Origin: Lactobacillus xylocopicola | GTDB lineage: Bacteria; Bacillota; Bacilli; Lactobacillales; Lactobacillaceae | Direction: 5' to 3' | NCBI RefSeq assembly: GCF_033096005.1 | Contig: NZ_AP026803.1 | Location: forward strand, 416,501-480,500 | Length of the DNA: 64,000 nucleotides | In this document: piece by piece, positions 16,914 through 25,849 of the stretch | How positions within the stretch are numbered: position 1 is the first letter of the stretch | Layout of the letters: each line of letters begins with the position of its first letter | Program-made: the position numbers and the translations under genes | Notes under the pieces: generated by a model | What the model was told of the DNA's origin: nothing | Seen by the model: only the letters and a program-made list of their open reading frames with translations | Databases searched by the model: none

Positions 16914-17846
16914 TTGAAAAAATACGTTTTAAAAAGAATTTTAATTGCTATGGTAACCCTATTTTTGATTACCTTGATTTTGTTCATGTTGGAAAAGGCA
17001 ATGCCGGGCTCCCCGTTTAACGATGAAAAAATGTCACATGACCAGGTTGCCGCTCTTTATCACAAATATGGACTAGATGGTCCTGATCCGCTGCAATTTT
17101 TGAACTACCTGAAAAATATGTTGACTGGTGATTTTGGCATATCGTATACAGTTCAAGTTAATACGCCAGTCACAACGATGATTCTGCAGCACTTTACTAT
17201 TTCATTGCAAATTGGCTTACAAGCAACTTTGCTAGGCGCAATTTTAGGATTCTTCATGGGAGTTTTAGCAGCTATCAAAAAGGGCACAATCTGGGATAAC
17301 CTGATGACTGGTATTTCGGTTTTAGGCATTAGTTTGCCCAACTTTGTGGTAGCGTTGATTGTTTCTTTGCTGTTTGCCTACAAGTTGATGATTTTTCCAG
17401 GGACTTACCAGCAGACCCAACCATTTATTTCAAGCATTTTGCCGACAATTGCCCTCAGTACTTTTACTATGGCAAGTATCGAGCGCTATGTGCGCAATGA
17501 CATGATTACTATTATGAATTCTGATTATTATCGATTGGCAGATTCTAAGGGAATAAAGAAAAGTCAACTAATTATGCACCATGTCATTAGAAATACCTTG
17601 ATCTCAGTGATTACCGTTTTAGCACCACTGATGATTGACCTGATTGCGGGGAGTATGGTAATTGAAAAAGCATTTGCAATTCCCGGATTGGGAACGCTCT
17701 ATATCAGCGCAATTCAAGCCAATGACTATAATGTCGTGCTTGGTATTACCTTCTTTTATGCTGTGCTGTTCATCGGCATCATGTTAGTGGTTGATATTCT
17801 TTATGGCTTAATTGATCCGCGAATTAGATTAGATGAGGGTGAATAA
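16914..17846 (+). CDS. Oligopeptide-type ABC transporter permease (OppB-like)
   Basis: 310 residues with six membrane segments in the OppB/DppB pattern: N-terminal helix ending in MPGSPFND, a GDFGISYT motif, EAA-type loop YRLADSKGIKKSQLIMHHVI and VIEKAFAIPGLG. Start is TTG at 16914 with AGGAGG 8 bp before. It forms the membrane channel with the next permease. 2 bp from the downstream gene. Confidence 0.93.
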   Translation: MKKYVLKRILIAMVTLFLITLILFMLEKAMPGSPFNDEKMSHDQVAALYHKYGLDGPDPLQFLNYLKNMLTGDFGISYTVQVNTPVTTMILQHFTISLQIGLQATLLGAILGFFMGVLAAIKKGTIWDNLMTGISVLGISLPNFVVALIVSLLFAYKLMIFPGTYQQTQPFISSILPTIALSTFTMASIERYVRNDMITIMNSDYYRLADSKGIKKSQLIMHHVIRNTLISVITVLAPLMIDLIAGSMVIEKAFAIPGLGTLYISAIQANDYNVVLGITFFYAVLFIGIMLVVDILYGLIDPRIRLDEGE

Positions 17847-17848
17847 TT

Positions 17849-18757
17849 ATGACAAATAAAACAAATACTGATTTTACTTTTGTCTCTAAACCTGAAATCG
17901 TTGACCATTATGCGGGTAAGTCTGCTTCTTACGGTCAGCTGGTTTGGCGGCGCTTTTTAAGGAACAAGGGAGCGGTGGTTAGTGCAATAGTGCTAATTGT
18001 CATTGCCTTGATTGCATTTTTGGCACCGTATTTAAGTCAATTCTCACCAACTACACCGTATCCGAGCCAGTCTAATTTGGCTCCCGGGACAAGTGGTCAT
18101 TGGTTCGGAACCGATAACTTGGGGAGAGATATCTTCGTCAGAGTGGCAGCTGGAACTTCCGTTTCATTGCGCGTTGCCCTGGTGGCAATGGCCATTGATC
18201 TGGTGATTGGAACTAGCTATGGGCTCATCTCGGGTTATTTCGGTGGTAAAGTCGACTTGTTTATGCAGCGAATTACAGAAATTTTGAGTACCATTCCAAT
18301 GATTATTATTGTTACACTATTAGTCTTAGTAATGCGGCCTGGGCTGGTAAGTATTATTACTGCGATGATGATCGTCGGGTGGATTAATATGAGCCGCATC
18401 GTTAGGGCGCAGGTGCTCGAACTAAAAACAAGAGAATTTGTTTTGTCAGCCAAAACAATGGGAGAAGCAAATAGCAAAATTATCTTCTCCCAGATTTTGC
18501 CCAATGCACTAGGACAAATTATTACTACCTTTATGCTGTCTGTTCCTAATGCCATCTTTTTAGAAGCCTTTTTGGCCTTTATTGGCCTGGGCGTCCCGGC
18601 ACCACTTGCTTCCTTAGGAACAATGATTAACGATGGCTATACCCAAGCAATCGTCTATCCTTATATGGTGATTTTCCCAGTTTTATTCTTGGCGCTAATT
18701 ATGTTGAGCTTCAACATTATTGCCGATGGTTTGCGCGATGCGCTTGAAGGGAGTTAG
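17849..18757 (+). CDS. Oligopeptide-type ABC transporter permease (OppC-like)
   Basis: 302 residues with the cytosolic N-terminal OppC_N segment (WRRFLRNKGAVVSAIVLI), the HWFGTDNLGRDIF motif typical of OppC/DppC, and a LEAFLAFIGLGVPAP motif after the EAA loop. Partner of the OppB-like protein. 5 bp before the first ATPase gene. Confidence 0.94.
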   Translation: MTNKTNTDFTFVSKPEIVDHYAGKSASYGQLVWRRFLRNKGAVVSAIVLIVIALIAFLAPYLSQFSPTTPYPSQSNLAPGTSGHWFGTDNLGRDIFVRVAAGTSVSLRVALVAMAIDLVIGTSYGLISGYFGGKVDLFMQRITEILSTIPMIIIVTLLVLVMRPGLVSIITAMMIVGWINMSRIVRAQVLELKTREFVLSAKTMGEANSKIIFSQILPNALGQIITTFMLSVPNAIFLEAFLAFIGLGVPAPLASLGTMINDGYTQAIVYPYMVIFPVLFLALIMLSFNIIADGLRDALEGS

Positions 18758-18762
18758 GAGAT

Positions 18763-19842
18763 ATGTCTCAAACGGTGTTAGAAATTAAGAACTTACAGGT
18801 CGCCTATCAAACTGAACATGGAGAAGTGCAAGCAGTTAGAGGAATTGACTATCAAGTCCAAAAAGGTGAAACAGTGGCTTTGGTGGGAGAATCAGGTTGT
18901 GGTAAATCAGCCAGCGTAAAACCAATTATGGGTGAAAAAGAAGCCAATCAAGTAATTAAGACTGGTGAAATTAAGTTTACCTATCAGAGTAAAACCGGCG
19001 AAAAGACAATTGATTTGTTAAAGGTCAATGCTAAAGTAATGCAAAGTCAAATTAAGGGTAAAGAAATCGCGATGGTTTTCCAAGATCCGATGACTTCGCT
19101 AGATCCAACCATGAAAATTAATAAACAGGTGGCAGAGGCGGTTAAAGCTTCCTATCCAGACCTAAACAAGCTACAAGTGAAGCAAAGAGTTTTGGAGTTG
19201 ATTGCAACAGTTGGTATTCAAAATGCAGAAGTTGTGCAAGAGCAGTATCCCCATCAACTGTCGGGTGGGATGCGCCAGCGAATTGTTATTGCGATTGCTT
19301 TAGCAGGTAATCCTAGTCTGTTAATTTGTGATGAACCGACTACCGGACTCGACGTTACAATCCAAGCCAAAATTTTAAACTTGATTAAGCACATCCAAAA
19401 ATCCAGAAAACTAGCAGTGATTTTCATTACGCATAACTTGGGCGTAGTAGCCAACATTGCGACCTTTGTGAATGTAATGTATGCTGGCAAAATTGTTGAA
19501 ACAGGGACAAGTGAAGATATTTTCTTTGATCCTAGACATCCTTATACTTGGGGCTTGCTGACTGCTGTTCCTGACGTTAATGAACAAGTTAAGAAGCTGC
19601 CCACCATTGCCGGGACGATTCCTAACCTGACCCAGCCAATTGTAGGCGATGCCTTTGCCCCGCGGAATAATTATGCTTTAAAGATTGATTTTGAACAGCA
19701 GCCGCCAATGTTTAGAATTAACCAGCACCACTATGCCGCCACGTGGCTCCTGGATAAGCGGGCTCCGCGAGTAGAAATGCCGGCATTACTGCAAACACGA
19801 ATTGCTAAAATGAAGGGAGCGGGTGAGGCTGATGGCAAATAA
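18763..19842 (+). CDS. Oligopeptide-type ABC transporter ATPase (OppD-like)
   Basis: 359 residues: Walker A GESGCGKS near 44, signature LSGGMRQR near 164, Walker [15 protein letters not shown], and the C-terminal oligo_HPY region ([14 protein letters not shown]) that in OppD-type subunits supports a cofactor or cluster site. One of two ATPases energising the importer. Overlaps the next gene by 11 bp. Confidence 0.94.
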   Translation: MSQTVLEIKNLQVAYQTEHGEVQAVRGIDYQVQKGETVALVGESGCGKSASVKPIMGEKEANQVIKTGEIKFTYQSKTGEKTIDLLKVNAKVMQSQIKGKEIAMVFQDPMTSLDPTMKINKQVAEAVKASYPDLNKLQVKQRVLELIATVGIQNAEVVQEQYPHQLSGGMRQRIVIAIALAGNPSLLICDEPTTGLDVTIQAKILNLIKHIQKSRKLAVIFITHNLGVVANIATFVNVMYAGKIVETGTSEDIFFDPRHPYTWGLLTAVPDVNEQVKKLPTIAGTIPNLTQPIVGDAFAPRNNYALKIDFEQQPPMFRINQHHYAATWLLDKRAPRVEMPALLQTRIAKMKGAGEADGK

Positions 19843-20734
19843 TATTTTAGAAGTGCAGCATTTAAAACAGTACTTCCCGGCGTCCAGTAAAAAGCTGGTT
19901 AAGGCCGTTGACGATGTTTCTTTTTCGATTGCCAGTGGTGAGACCTTTGGCCTAGTAGGAGAATCTGGTAGCGGCAAAACGACAATCGGTCGATCAATAA
20001 TTCGCCTGTACAAGCCCACGGCGGGAACCGTCACCTTTGAGGGCGAGCAGATAGCTGGTTCATTGAATAAAGCACAAGCGGCGAAATTACGCAAAGACAT
20101 ACAGATGATTTTTCAAGATCCAATGTCTGCGCTTAACCCCCGTAAAAAGGTGGGTGAAATTGTCAGACTGGGACTTGATATTCATTATCCACAGCTTGAT
20201 AAAACGGAAAAACTAACTCGTGTTCGAAAGATGCTTAAAGTGGTGGGACTCGATAGCTCATTTATTAACCGTTATCCGCAAGAGTTGTCTGGCGGTCAGC
20301 GGCAAAGAGTGGGCATTGCACGAGTTGTGATTATGCACCCGCGGCTAATTATTGCCGATGAGGCGATTTCAGCATTAGATGTGTCGGTGCAAGCGCAAGT
20401 GGTCAACTTGTTGCAAAGCATTCAAAAGGAAAGTGGCAGTGCCATGCTCTTTATTGCGCATGACTTAGCAATGGTTAAACATCTCTCCAGCCACATTGGG
20501 GTAATCCATTTGGGACATATTGTGGAGACTGGTCCCACCGCTGAGCTTTTTGCTAATCCGGTTCATCCCTATACTCAAAGTTTGCTTACCGCAATTCCAT
20601 CAACTAATCCTTTGGCAGAACAAAACAAGCAGTTGACTGACTATCAGGCTAATCGTCAGCAATATGAACATAAAGCAATGAAAGATCTTGGTCAGGGGCA
20701 TTTGGTCTTAGCCGATGGATCTTGGCCAATTTAA
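19832..20734 (+). CDS. Oligopeptide-type ABC transporter ATPase (OppF-like)
   Basis: About 300 residues: Walker A GESGSGKT, signature LSGGQRQR, Walker B LIIADEAISALDVS, and the HPYTQSLLTAIP segment of the Opp/Dpp family. The Walker B has DEA instead of the usual DEP, a tolerated variant. A GTG at 19823 is in frame, but SD spacing (AGGGAG at 19814) favours the ATG at 19832. Last gene of the frl-opp operon; a strong terminator follows. Confidence 0.93.
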   Translation: MANNILEVQHLKQYFPASSKKLVKAVDDVSFSIASGETFGLVGESGSGKTTIGRSIIRLYKPTAGTVTFEGEQIAGSLNKAQAAKLRKDIQMIFQDPMSALNPRKKVGEIVRLGLDIHYPQLDKTEKLTRVRKMLKVVGLDSSFINRYPQELSGGQRQRVGIARVVIMHPRLIIADEAISALDVSVQAQVVNLLQSIQKESGSAMLFIAHDLAMVKHLSSHIGVIHLGHIVETGPTAELFANPVHPYTQSLLTAIPSTNPLAEQNKQLTDYQANRQQYEHKAMKDLGQGHLVLADGSWPI

Positions 20735-20788
20735 ACTGATTAATTTAGTTATATTAATTTATACAGTTTATATAAAATAATATTACAC

Positions 20789-20825
20789 AAAAAGCTTAAG
20801 CAATAATGTACTGCTTAAGCTTTTT
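20789..20825. terminator. Bidirectional terminator between oppF-like and tetR-like genes
   Basis: Perfect 14-bp arms AAAAAGCTTAAGCA / TGCTTAAGCTTTTT with a 9-nt loop, between convergent genes and T-rich on both strands. Confidence 0.88.
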
Positions 20826-20850
20826 ACCTGTTGTGAACAAACTATGCCAA

Positions 20851-21471
20851 CTAGTCAGTTAAGTTTGCACTGATTTGCCGTTTGAGTAGAGTCATATCGG
20901 CGGAGTCATCAGCAGCTTTAAGGTTAAACAGCTTAACCTGAATCACATACGCTAGCATTGGGCTAATCAGAATGCGCAGAATTTGGACAGGCGTCAACTT
21001 TTGATTGATTTCGGTAAAACGATGCTGTAAGTTCTGACAATATGCCAGTACTCCTTTTTCACCAGCGACGTATTTTTTGATGAGGTTAAGCATGTTCTGG
21101 TTGGTCAATAATTCCTGGAAAAATAGGCTGAAAAAATCAAAATTAATGAGCAGAAAATGAACGCGGTCCTCAACTACAAAAGCTACTAACTTGGATAAAT
21201 CTTGGTAGTCATTTAGCTGCACAAAAAAGTTTTCTTGGACTTCTTTTAGTAGTGGATTCAATAGTTTAGTCAGGAGATCATCCTTTGATTTGAAATACTT
21301 GTAGATCGTCCCTTCACTTACGCTGGCTTCATGGGCTATCTCAGCTGTTGTAGTTGCGTGAAATCCCTTTTCAGAAAATAATTTTAGCCCGGCTAGCAAC
21401 ACCTTTTTTTGGCCAGAAGGTATTTTTTGCTGGTTGATTTCTTCTTTGTAACTTGCTAAAACTTTTGCCAT
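20851..21471 (-). CDS. TetR-family transcriptional regulator
   Basis: About 206 residues with an N-terminal TetR HTH (TTAEIAHEASVSEGTIYKYF) and a helical ligand-binding C-terminus. A GTG two codons upstream is in frame, but the GGAG spacing fits the ATG used here. It is the last gene of an operon with an ABC ATPase and ABC-2 permease, 22 bp after the permease. A 30-bp inverted repeat upstream of the first gene is a strong candidate for its operator, which would make the exporter self-controlled and drug- or solute-inducible. Confidence 0.9.
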   Translation of the reverse strand: MAKVLASYKEEINQQKIPSGQKKVLLAGLKLFSEKGFHATTTAEIAHEASVSEGTIYKYFKSKDDLLTKLLNPLLKEVQENFFVQLNDYQDLSKLVAFVVEDRVHFLLINFDFFSLFFQELLTNQNMLNLIKKYVAGEKGVLAYCQNLQHRFTEINQKLTPVQILRILISPMLAYVIQVKLFNLKAADDSADMTLLKRQISANLTD

Positions 21472-21493
21472 AATCACATCTCCATCATTATTG

Positions 21494-22615
21494 TTATACT
21501 TTACGATACCGCTTTAAGCCGAGGATATTCAAGTACAATAATATTATCAAAAAAATCAAGAGTGCTCCAATATCGTTTGTGATATTGGATAAGCCTTGGC
21601 CATACATCATAATCTTGGTTAAGGCGTCACCGGTATAAGTTAGGGGTAAAATTTTTCCGATATACTGTACCCACTGCGCCATTGAATCTAGTGGAATGAG
21701 TCCGGAAAAGAAAACTTGTGGCACTATAACTACCGGAATTAGTTGCATCATCTGAAATTCAGATCCAGCTAAGGTTGAGAGCAATAACCCAAAAGCTAGT
21801 GCAACAAGGGCTAACAGAAAACCGATTAAAATCACATTAAAGAGGCTACCAACCACTTCGACTTTTAACAACCAAATTGTTGCAAGTACAATAATCGTAG
21901 CCTGTACAATTGAGATCAGGCCGTAGCTAATTAGATAACCAAAGACAATTTCGCTTCGCCTGACAGGTGTGGCTAGTAAGCGATCGAGGGTGCCACTGGT
22001 GCGCTCTTTGAGCAGTGCCATACCAGAAATTAAAAAAACAAAAAGAAAAACGAAGAAACCGAGCAAAATTGGTACCATTTTGGCAAAGAAGCCAGTGTCT
22101 TTGTTGCCGTACCGATAATGATTATTAATTTTCACCTTAGAAGTTTGCTTGGGTTGCTTTATCTTTGAAGCAATTAGAGGATCAGCCTTTAACAATACTC
22201 TTTGGATTTGCTTAAGTTTACTCGTTAACGTTGAAAAGTTTTCTTTTGTTAGCGCTGCGCTCAGTGCTTGCTTAGTTAGGGTGGTTTTACCAGAATCGGT
22301 GTTAGCGTAAGTAACATCGTAAGTGTTATTTTGGTATGAAATAGCGGCATCAATTTTGTTGTTTTGTAAGTTAGCGTTAGCGCGCTTCTTTGAGTGGTAT
22401 TTCTTAACCGTAACATGGTCAATCTTATTAAGTTTCTTATTAACAGATTGACTAACATTAATGGTGGCAATAGTTGTTTCTGTTTGCGAATTTGCCGAAA
22501 ACATAACATTCATCAACCACATGACTAAGATTGGTGCAAGAAACATTAGTATCAATGACCGCTTGTCGCGGAATAATTCCAACCAAACTTTTTTGGCAAT
22601 AGCTAAAGTTCTCAT
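21494..22615 (-). CDS. ABC-2 type exporter permease
   Basis: 373 residues: an N-terminal membrane helix, a large extracytoplasmic region (roughly residues 30-175, rich in Lys/Asn/Thr), then five membrane segments ending near the C-terminus, as in YhgE/DrrB/ABC-2 permeases. The start codon overlaps the ATPase stop (TAATG), so translation is coupled. The substrate is unknown; with a TetR regulator in the same operon, drug or toxic lipid export is likely. Confidence 0.9.
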   Translation of the reverse strand: MRTLAIAKKVWLELFRDKRSLILMFLAPILVMWLMNVMFSANSQTETTIATINVSQSVNKKLNKIDHVTVKKYHSKKRANANLQNNKIDAAISYQNNTYDVTYANTDSGKTTLTKQALSAALTKENFSTLTSKLKQIQRVLLKADPLIASKIKQPKQTSKVKINNHYRYGNKDTGFFAKMVPILLGFFVFLFVFLISGMALLKERTSGTLDRLLATPVRRSEIVFGYLISYGLISIVQATIIVLATIWLLKVEVVGSLFNVILIGFLLALVALAFGLLLSTLAGSEFQMMQLIPVVIVPQVFFSGLIPLDSMAQWVQYIGKILPLTYTGDALTKIMMYGQGLSNITNDIGALLIFLIILLYLNILGLKRYRKV

Positions 22616-23340
22616 TATTCTTGTTCCTCACTTTCGGCTTTTAGGAAAACTTCTTCAATTGTATCAACACCATATTGCTGCTCGAGCTTTTTGGGTTCCG
22701 CAAAGGCAATGATTTTTCCGCCTAGCAAAAGAGCAACCCGGTCCGTTAATTCAGCTTCGTCCATAACGTGTGTAGTAATTAAAACACTGCGTCCTTGCTG
22801 TCGAATTAAGGCCAGTTCATGCCATATTTTGCGGCGCAGAGAAGGGTCAATTCCAACAGTCGGCTCATCGAGCACAAGCAAGTCAGGTGCGCCCAACAGG
22901 GCAATTGCTAGTGATAGTCTGCGCTTCATCCCACCAGAATAATTGCTAACCTTTTTATTTAAGTCATTAGTCAATTCGACTACATTAGCAGTATAATCAA
23001 TTTCTTCGGCAAGTTTATTACCTGTGACACCTTTCATATTACCAAAAAACTCCAGATTTTCTTTAGCTGTTAGTGCTTCATACAAGGCATCAGACTGCGC
23101 CATATAACCAATTTTTACAAGTATTTTGCGAGCCGGCATGGTGGTATTAAGAACTACTGCATCACCGGAGTCAACTTTTTCCATACCCAGCATAGTTTTA
23201 ATAGTTGTCGATTTACCGGCCCCCGATGGACCAATCAGCCCCACAATTTCTCTTTTTTTAACAGTTAAGCTAATATTATTTAGCACTACCTGCTTGCCAT
23301 ATGCCTTGTACAGTTGACGTAAATCAATGATGTTTTCCAT
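22615..23340 (-). CDS. ABC exporter ATP-binding protein
   Basis: 241 residues: Walker A GPSGAGKST near 36, signature YSGGMKRR near 136, Walker B LLVLDEPTVGIDPS and H-loop ITTHVMDEAELTDRV. Typical drug-exporter (CcmA/DrrA-type) ATPase. SD AAGGAGG. First gene of the operon and directly downstream of the palindromic operator. Confidence 0.93.
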   Translation of the reverse strand: MENIIDLRQLYKAYGKQVVLNNISLTVKKREIVGLIGPSGAGKSTTIKTMLGMEKVDSGDAVVLNTTMPARKILVKIGYMAQSDALYEALTAKENLEFFGNMKGVTGNKLAEEIDYTANVVELTNDLNKKVSNYSGGMKRRLSLAIALLGAPDLLVLDEPTVGIDPSLRRKIWHELALIRQQGRSVLITTHVMDEAELTDRVALLLGGKIIAFAEPKKLEQQYGVDTIEEVFLKAESEEQE

Positions 23341-23360
23341 GTTTTGCTTTCCTCCTTATT

Positions 23361-23390
23361 TAATTTAGCGAGTGATTACTCACTAAATTA
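23361..23390 (-). promoter_or_regulatory. Candidate TetR operator upstream of ABC exporter operon
   Basis: A 30-bp inverted repeat, TAATTTAG-CGAGTGATTACTCA-CTAAATTA, with only two mismatched pairs, centred about 35 bp before the ATPase start. Size and symmetry match TetR-family operators, and the operon encodes a TetR protein. Confidence 0.65.
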
Positions 23391-23535
23391 TTAAAACGAT
23401 ATTTTAGCCAGTTAATACTACCTTGTCAATCAAAAGGTAACTTAATTCAATTTTTTATGAACTGAGTTACTGGAACTAATAAATTGTTATTTCTTTTTTA
23501 ATTTAGTAATATTGGAATGATGAAGGAGCAGAGAA

Positions 23536-24300
23536 ATGAATTCCGATAAGACAATTGCGGCCGTTCCGCTCTATAGAAAAGTTTATCTGGATTTGAAGCG
23601 GCAAATCCAGCAGGGGCAATTAAAGCCAGAACAAAAATTACCAAGTGAACAATATTTGTGTGAGAAGTACCAGGTTAGTAGGATAACGGTGCGCCGCGCG
23701 CTCAAGTTACTGACAGAGGAAAGGTTAATTGCCACAATTCAGGGCAAGGGGTCTTATGTCAATGCCCAAAAAATGAGTGGCAAGTTGGAGCAGATTCAAG
23801 GTTTTTCAGAGTTTGCGCTTTCCCGTGCAAAAACTAACAAACAGCTTATTATTAAACGTGAAATATTACAAAATGCTGATGTTGCCAAAGTCCTGCTTTT
23901 ACCTGAACAGGCGGATTTGATTTATATTAAACGCCTTTCCGAAATAGCGGGGACACCAATGGCAATCGATGAGGCTTGGCTTTCGGCGGAACGCTTTCCC
24001 GATTTATTAGTTAACATTAATACTGCTACTTCACTGTATGAGTACCTGGAAGAAAAGTACCATGAGAGCCCGGCAAGTTCATACCGGGAGATTGGAACCA
24101 TCTTGCCTAATGCTAAGCAAACGCACTTGCTGAAGTTAACTACGACTGTACCTTTATTTGAAGTAAATAAGACGGTTTATAACCAGTTTGAGCAGCCGCT
24201 TGAGTTCTCTCACTATGTTGTCCGCGGTGATGAAATGACCTACACGATTGATTCGACGTCGGATAGCCACATTTACTTTAACAATAAGAAAATGTCGTAA
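23536..24300 (+). CDS. GntR-family (GntR/UTRA) transcriptional regulator
   Basis: 254 residues. HTH near residues 30-75 (EQYLCEKYQVSRITVRRALK, then IQGKGSYV) and a UTRA effector domain (IYIKRLSEIAGTPMAIDEAW, and C-terminal SHYVVRGDEMTYTI). HutC-like regulators usually sense a phosphorylated sugar. It stands alone between a promoter region and a strong terminator, 2.8 kb from the frl-opp operon; FrlR of Bacillus is of this family, so it could control frl, but the intervening exporter operon weakens the case. Confidence 0.9.
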   Translation: MNSDKTIAAVPLYRKVYLDLKRQIQQGQLKPEQKLPSEQYLCEKYQVSRITVRRALKLLTEERLIATIQGKGSYVNAQKMSGKLEQIQGFSEFALSRAKTNKQLIIKREILQNADVAKVLLLPEQADLIYIKRLSEIAGTPMAIDEAWLSAERFPDLLVNINTATSLYEYLEEKYHESPASSYREIGTILPNAKQTHLLKLTTTVPLFEVNKTVYNQFEQPLEFSHYVVRGDEMTYTIDSTSDSHIYFNNKKMS

Positions 24301-24308
24301 AAGACCAT

Positions 24309-24357
24309 AAAAAGCCAGTTTGAACAGTCCCTTCGGGACCATTCAGACTGGCTTTTC
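24309..24357 (+). terminator. Terminator after GntR regulator
   Basis: Long hairpin AAAAGCCAGT...ACTGGCTTTT capped by CCC-TTCG-GGG, followed by Ts. Confidence 0.88.
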
Positions 24358-24691
24358 TTGTTTTGGCTAGGGAGCTTGGTGGAATGGAAAATTAGTGAGT
24401 TTTGACAATACAATAACAAGGGCATACTACTCAAGGAAGACGGTCAAGAAATGACTGAGACTATTCCATGATTTTTTTCTAAATGCATTTTGATGGGACT
24501 TTGTATTAGGTTGCAATGGTGTAATAAGCAATATTACGGGCTGGCTTGCGCTAAAATAAATTGCTAAAAAGTTGTTAATACTTTTTTAGTGGGTGAATGG
24601 TTAAAAAACTAAAAAATAATGCAAAAAAGCTTGAGTTTGCGCAGGTGTTTTCTGTACCCTTAAGCTAAGTGAAAATTGGAGAAGGTTAAGA
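24358..24691. other. Intergenic region without a recognisable gene
   Basis: About 330 bp between the GntR terminator and the glycosyl/glycerophosphotransferase gene. It is A/T-rich with A tracts near 24598-24630. I see no ORF, RNA or clear promoter; it presumably holds the promoter of the downstream polysaccharide genes. Confidence 0.5.
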
Positions 24692-25849
24692 ATGAAGAAT
24701 TTTTTGTTTCGGCTGTATCTGCGTCTAATGAAGCTAGGCGCGAGTTTGACGAAAATCAATCAAAAGCACCTAGTGATTTTGAATGGTGCGGGGAGATCGG
24801 GCTCCAATGGTTACCTTTTTGCTAAGTACATGAGGGCTAACCATCCCGAATACGATGTGACTGTGGTTGAACCATGGCCATCATCACATTTATCATTTAA
24901 GACCTGGCGCAAAATTGGCCGGGCCAAGTTTGTCTTGACTACTCATTCTCCCTTTAAGGTCCATGCTAAGCAGGTTAATATCCAATTTTGGCACGGCATT
25001 CCGCTCAAACGGATGGGCATCATGGCCAATAATACTACTAGTAGAGCCGATTGGCGCAATGCCAAGTTATGGCAAAAGAATACTGACCTTGTTTGCTCCA
25101 GCTCTGACCTCTATGAAACCCTGATGAGTGCTTGTACTGCGGTAGAGGCAGCTAAGTATCATAAAGTAGGTTTTCCCCGTCTTGATGCACTATCAAGGCC
25201 GGTAATTTCTAAGGATCAATTACTGCAAGACTTGTTTAAGCAAAGGGATGAACAAGCGCAAATCGTTATTTACATGCCAACTTTTCGCTATGAGCTGGCC
25301 GACCAGGAAGTTATGGCGCAAATTAGTGCAGGTAACTTTTTAACCCTACCGGATTTTGCTGCAGCGCGCTTGAATGAATCACTTAGAATTAACCACCAGT
25401 ACCTAATTGTTAAGCTGCATCCCTATGAGCTGAGTCTAATCGGTGACTTGAACAGTCACTTTTCCAATATTAGTTTTCTTAATAATGACTACTTAACTGA
25501 ACACGATGCCGATCTTTATGAACTCTTGGGCAGTACGGATAGCCTGATTACCGACTTTTCCTCGGTTTACTTCGACTACTTGAACTTGGACAAACCAATC
25601 ATCTTTGTGACTAACTACCTAAAGCAATATGAGCAGGAGCGGGGGCTACTGCTTGGCCCGTATGATCGCGTTGTCCCCGGTTCCTGTGTTAAAACGCAGG
25701 CTGAATTGGTGCATGCCCTGGCTGCACCAGATAAGTACCAAACCCAGCGCAAGTACTGGCTAGACCTGACCAATCAAGTTCATAGTGATTCGTACTGCGC
25801 TGATATCTTTAATTTGATGATACAAAAAGGTGAAGAGGATAAACTGTGA
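24692..25849 (+). CDS. CDP-glycerol glycerophosphotransferase family protein (TagF/TagB-like)
   Basis: 385 residues in the Glyphos_transf fold: N-terminal VILNGAGRSGSNGYLFAKYM nucleotide-binding region, QFWHGIPLKRMG (the conserved WHG-PLK-G motif), KLHPYE, and C-terminal STDSLITDFSSVYFDYL. These enzymes transfer glycerol- or ribitol-phosphate to teichoic-acid chains or capsule. SD GAGAAGG. The stop overlaps the flippase start, so it is the first gene of a small surface-polymer operon. The number of units added and the acceptor are unknown. Confidence 0.85.
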   Translation: MKNFLFRLYLRLMKLGASLTKINQKHLVILNGAGRSGSNGYLFAKYMRANHPEYDVTVVEPWPSSHLSFKTWRKIGRAKFVLTTHSPFKVHAKQVNIQFWHGIPLKRMGIMANNTTSRADWRNAKLWQKNTDLVCSSSDLYETLMSACTAVEAAKYHKVGFPRLDALSRPVISKDQLLQDLFKQRDEQAQIVIYMPTFRYELADQEVMAQISAGNFLTLPDFAAARLNESLRINHQYLIVKLHPYELSLIGDLNSHFSNISFLNNDYLTEHDADLYELLGSTDSLITDFSSVYFDYLNLDKPIIFVTNYLKQYEQERGLLLGPYDRVVPGSCVKTQAELVHALAAPDKYQTQRKYWLDLTNQVHSDSYCADIFNLMIQKGEEDKL

